Of a DNA stretch of 9,564 nucleotides, positions 6,974 through 9,564 are shown in pieces (positions within the stretch are counted from its first letter, which is position 1; each line of letters starts with the position of its first letter). The stretch is from an uncultured Gammaproteobacteria bacterium (lineage in GTDB: Bacteria; Pseudomonadota; Gammaproteobacteria; Pseudomonadales; UBA5518): assembly GCA_903921135.1 (NCBI GenBank), contig CAIXOY010000167.1, forward strand, positions 1 through 9,564. The letters run 5' to 3'. The position numbers were made by a program, and so were the translations under genes. The notes under the pieces were generated by a model, which saw only the letters and a list, made by a program, of their open reading frames with translations, ran no database searches and was not told where the DNA came from.

Positions 6974-7327
6974 ATGGAACTCGGATTCGAGCAAATCGAC
7001 GGCGGCATCACGCTCGCGAAACTCTCCGGCAGGCTCGACCTCGCCGGCGCCCGCGTGATCGACCTTCCCTTCACCGCGCGCGTGGCCACGCAGGGTGCGC
7101 GCGTGGTGGTCGATCTCTCCGAAGTGAGCTTCCTTGCCTCGCTCGGCATCCGCAGCCTGCTGGTGCCCGCCAAGGCCGCGCGTGCCCGCGGTGGGGATGT
7201 GGTGCTGCTCAATCCTCAGCCGCGCGTGATGGAGGTGCTGACGCTCGCCGGGCTCACCGGCGTGCTGAAGGTGTACACCGACTTGGCCGATGCCGTGGCA
7301 GCGCTCTCGGCGCCTGCCGCGGGCTGA
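6974..7327 (+). CDS. STAS-domain anti-sigma-factor antagonist (SpoIIAA/RsbV-like)
   Basis: A 117-residue single STAS domain, the usual length of the family. A GAGAG at 6962-6966 supports ATG 6974. The N-terminal strand block (GGITLAKLSGRLDLAGA) and the core VVVDLSEVSFLASLGIRSLL (45-64) are typical. In SpoIIAA and RsbV the phosphorylated serine lies in the D-S-S/T-G-L loop. Here the loop reads A55-S56-L57-G58, so the serine is kept but the preceding Asp is Ala. Family role: when unphosphorylated it binds an anti-sigma kinase and frees a sigma factor, or acts in a partner-switching relay. No kinase, phosphatase or sigma gene is in view, so its target is unknown. It lies 113 nt after the secretin on the same strand and may or may not be co-transcribed. 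It converges on yheS with 7 nt between stop codons. Confidence 0.85.
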   Translation: MELGFEQIDGGITLAKLSGRLDLAGARVIDLPFTARVATQGARVVVDLSEVSFLASLGIRSLLVPAKAARARGGDVVLLNPQPRVMEVLTLAGLTGVLKVYTDLADAVAALSAPAAG

Positions 7328-7334
7328 GCCGCTT

Positions 7335-7342
<8 letters not shown>
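7320..7342. terminator. Small palindrome spanning both convergent stop codons
   Basis: CGGGCTGA (7320-7327) and TCAGCCCG (7335-7342) form a perfect 8-bp stem with a 7-nt loop. The left arm contains the STAS TGA (7325-7327), and the right arm contains the yheS TGA on the minus strand (7335-7337). It may act as a bidirectional stop structure, but only TTT follows on the plus strand and no T run follows on the minus strand, so it is weak as an intrinsic terminator. Confidence 0.45.
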
Positions 7343-9215
<1,873 letters not shown>

Positions 9216-9219
9216 CGGA

Positions 9220-9564
9220 TCAGGACGCGGAGAGCCGGTCGCAGGCGCGCTGTATGGCTGCCTCGACGTCTTCGGCAGAGGAGGCGGAGGCGCCGAGGTC
9301 GCGGAGTTCCCCGTCCTGCAGGCGGTAGATCCAGCCGTGCACCGTGACCTGATGACCGCGGGCCCAGGCATCCTGCACGACGGTGGTCTGGCAGACGTTC
9401 AGCGCCTGCTCGATCACGTTCAGTTCGCAGAGGCGATCGACGGATTTCTCGCGCGAGTCGAGGCCTTCGAAACGCGGGCCGTACTTCTTGTGGATGTCCT
9501 GCACGTGGCGCAGCCAGTTGTCGATCAGACCGAGGCGGCGGTTGTCGAGGGCCGCGGCCACGCC
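9220..9564 (-). CDS. can: Beta-class carbonic anhydrase, C-terminal 114 residues (5' end outside window)
   Basis: The frame is open at the right edge and ends at TGA 9222-9220. The visible start, G-V-A-A-A-L-D-N, corresponds to the region just after the last zinc-ligand Cys of the family (CGGV.AA in E. coli Can). The motifs LGLIDNWLRHVQDI, LCELNVIEQ and VTVHGWIYRLQDGELRDL match the C-terminal half of Can-type beta carbonic anhydrases. The enzyme interconverts CO2 and bicarbonate with zinc in the cytosol. The zinc ligands themselves lie beyond the window, so activity cannot be judged. The GTG at 9561 is an internal Val codon, not a start. The gene is followed after 4 nt by yheS, probably in one transcript. 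Confidence 0.92.
   Translation of the reverse strand, partial: GVAAALDNRRLGLIDNWLRHVQDIHKKYGPRFEGLDSREKSVDRLCELNVIEQALNVCQTTVVQDAWARGHQVTVHGWIYRLQDGELRDLGASASSAEDVEAAIQRACDRLSAS

Noticed and set aside
9216..9371. Extending yheS upstream to the in-frame ATG at 9371
   Set aside because: The extra 52 residues are Pro/Ala/Ser-rich, unlike ABC-F N-termini, and lie within the carbonic anhydrase coding region in another frame; GTG 9215 matches the family N-terminus.
9559..9561. GTG as the true start of the carbonic anhydrase
   Set aside because: It is the Val of the conserved Gly-Val after the zinc-binding Cys; the gene continues beyond the window.

Overview
The window looks like the chromosome of a GC-rich Gram-negative bacterium, most likely a gammaproteobacterium. 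It encodes outer-membrane secretion components (a two-partner-secretion exoprotein and a secretin), exported Sec-type proteins, a YheS-type ABC-F ATPase and a Can-type beta carbonic anhydrase. I cannot assign a genus from the sequence alone.

Layout. Bases 1-1461 (+) hold the last 486 codons of a large filamentous-haemagglutinin-family (TpsA, DUF3739-type) exoprotein whose 5' part lies outside the window. Bases 1656-3125 and 3363-4769 (+) hold two paralogous, secreted, PstS-like phosphate-binding proteins. Each has its own Shine-Dalgarno sequence, signal peptide and strong intrinsic terminator. Bases 4947-6860 (+) hold a GspD-type secretin with no other type II secretion gene beside it. Bases 6974-7327 (+) hold a small STAS-domain anti-sigma-factor antagonist. 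The minus strand then carries a convergent pair reading can -> yheS: a beta carbonic anhydrase cut by the right window edge (9220-9564) and, 4 nt downstream, the ABC-F ATPase YheS (7335-9215). The STAS and yheS stop codons lie in opposite arms of one small palindrome.

How the genes may work together. The left two thirds read as an envelope and secretion island built around phosphate binding: a surface or secreted exoprotein, two exported disulfide-rich PstS-like proteins and an outer-membrane secretin. This resembles, in gene content, the Pseudomonas aeruginosa hxc/lap/pdt region, where a phosphate-starvation type II system and a TpsA protein sit together. A phosphate-scavenging secretion role is therefore an inference. 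A weak PhoB-box-like sequence lies upstream of the first PstS-like gene and another lies between the secretin and STAS genes. The right third (can, yheS) is ordinary housekeeping sequence.
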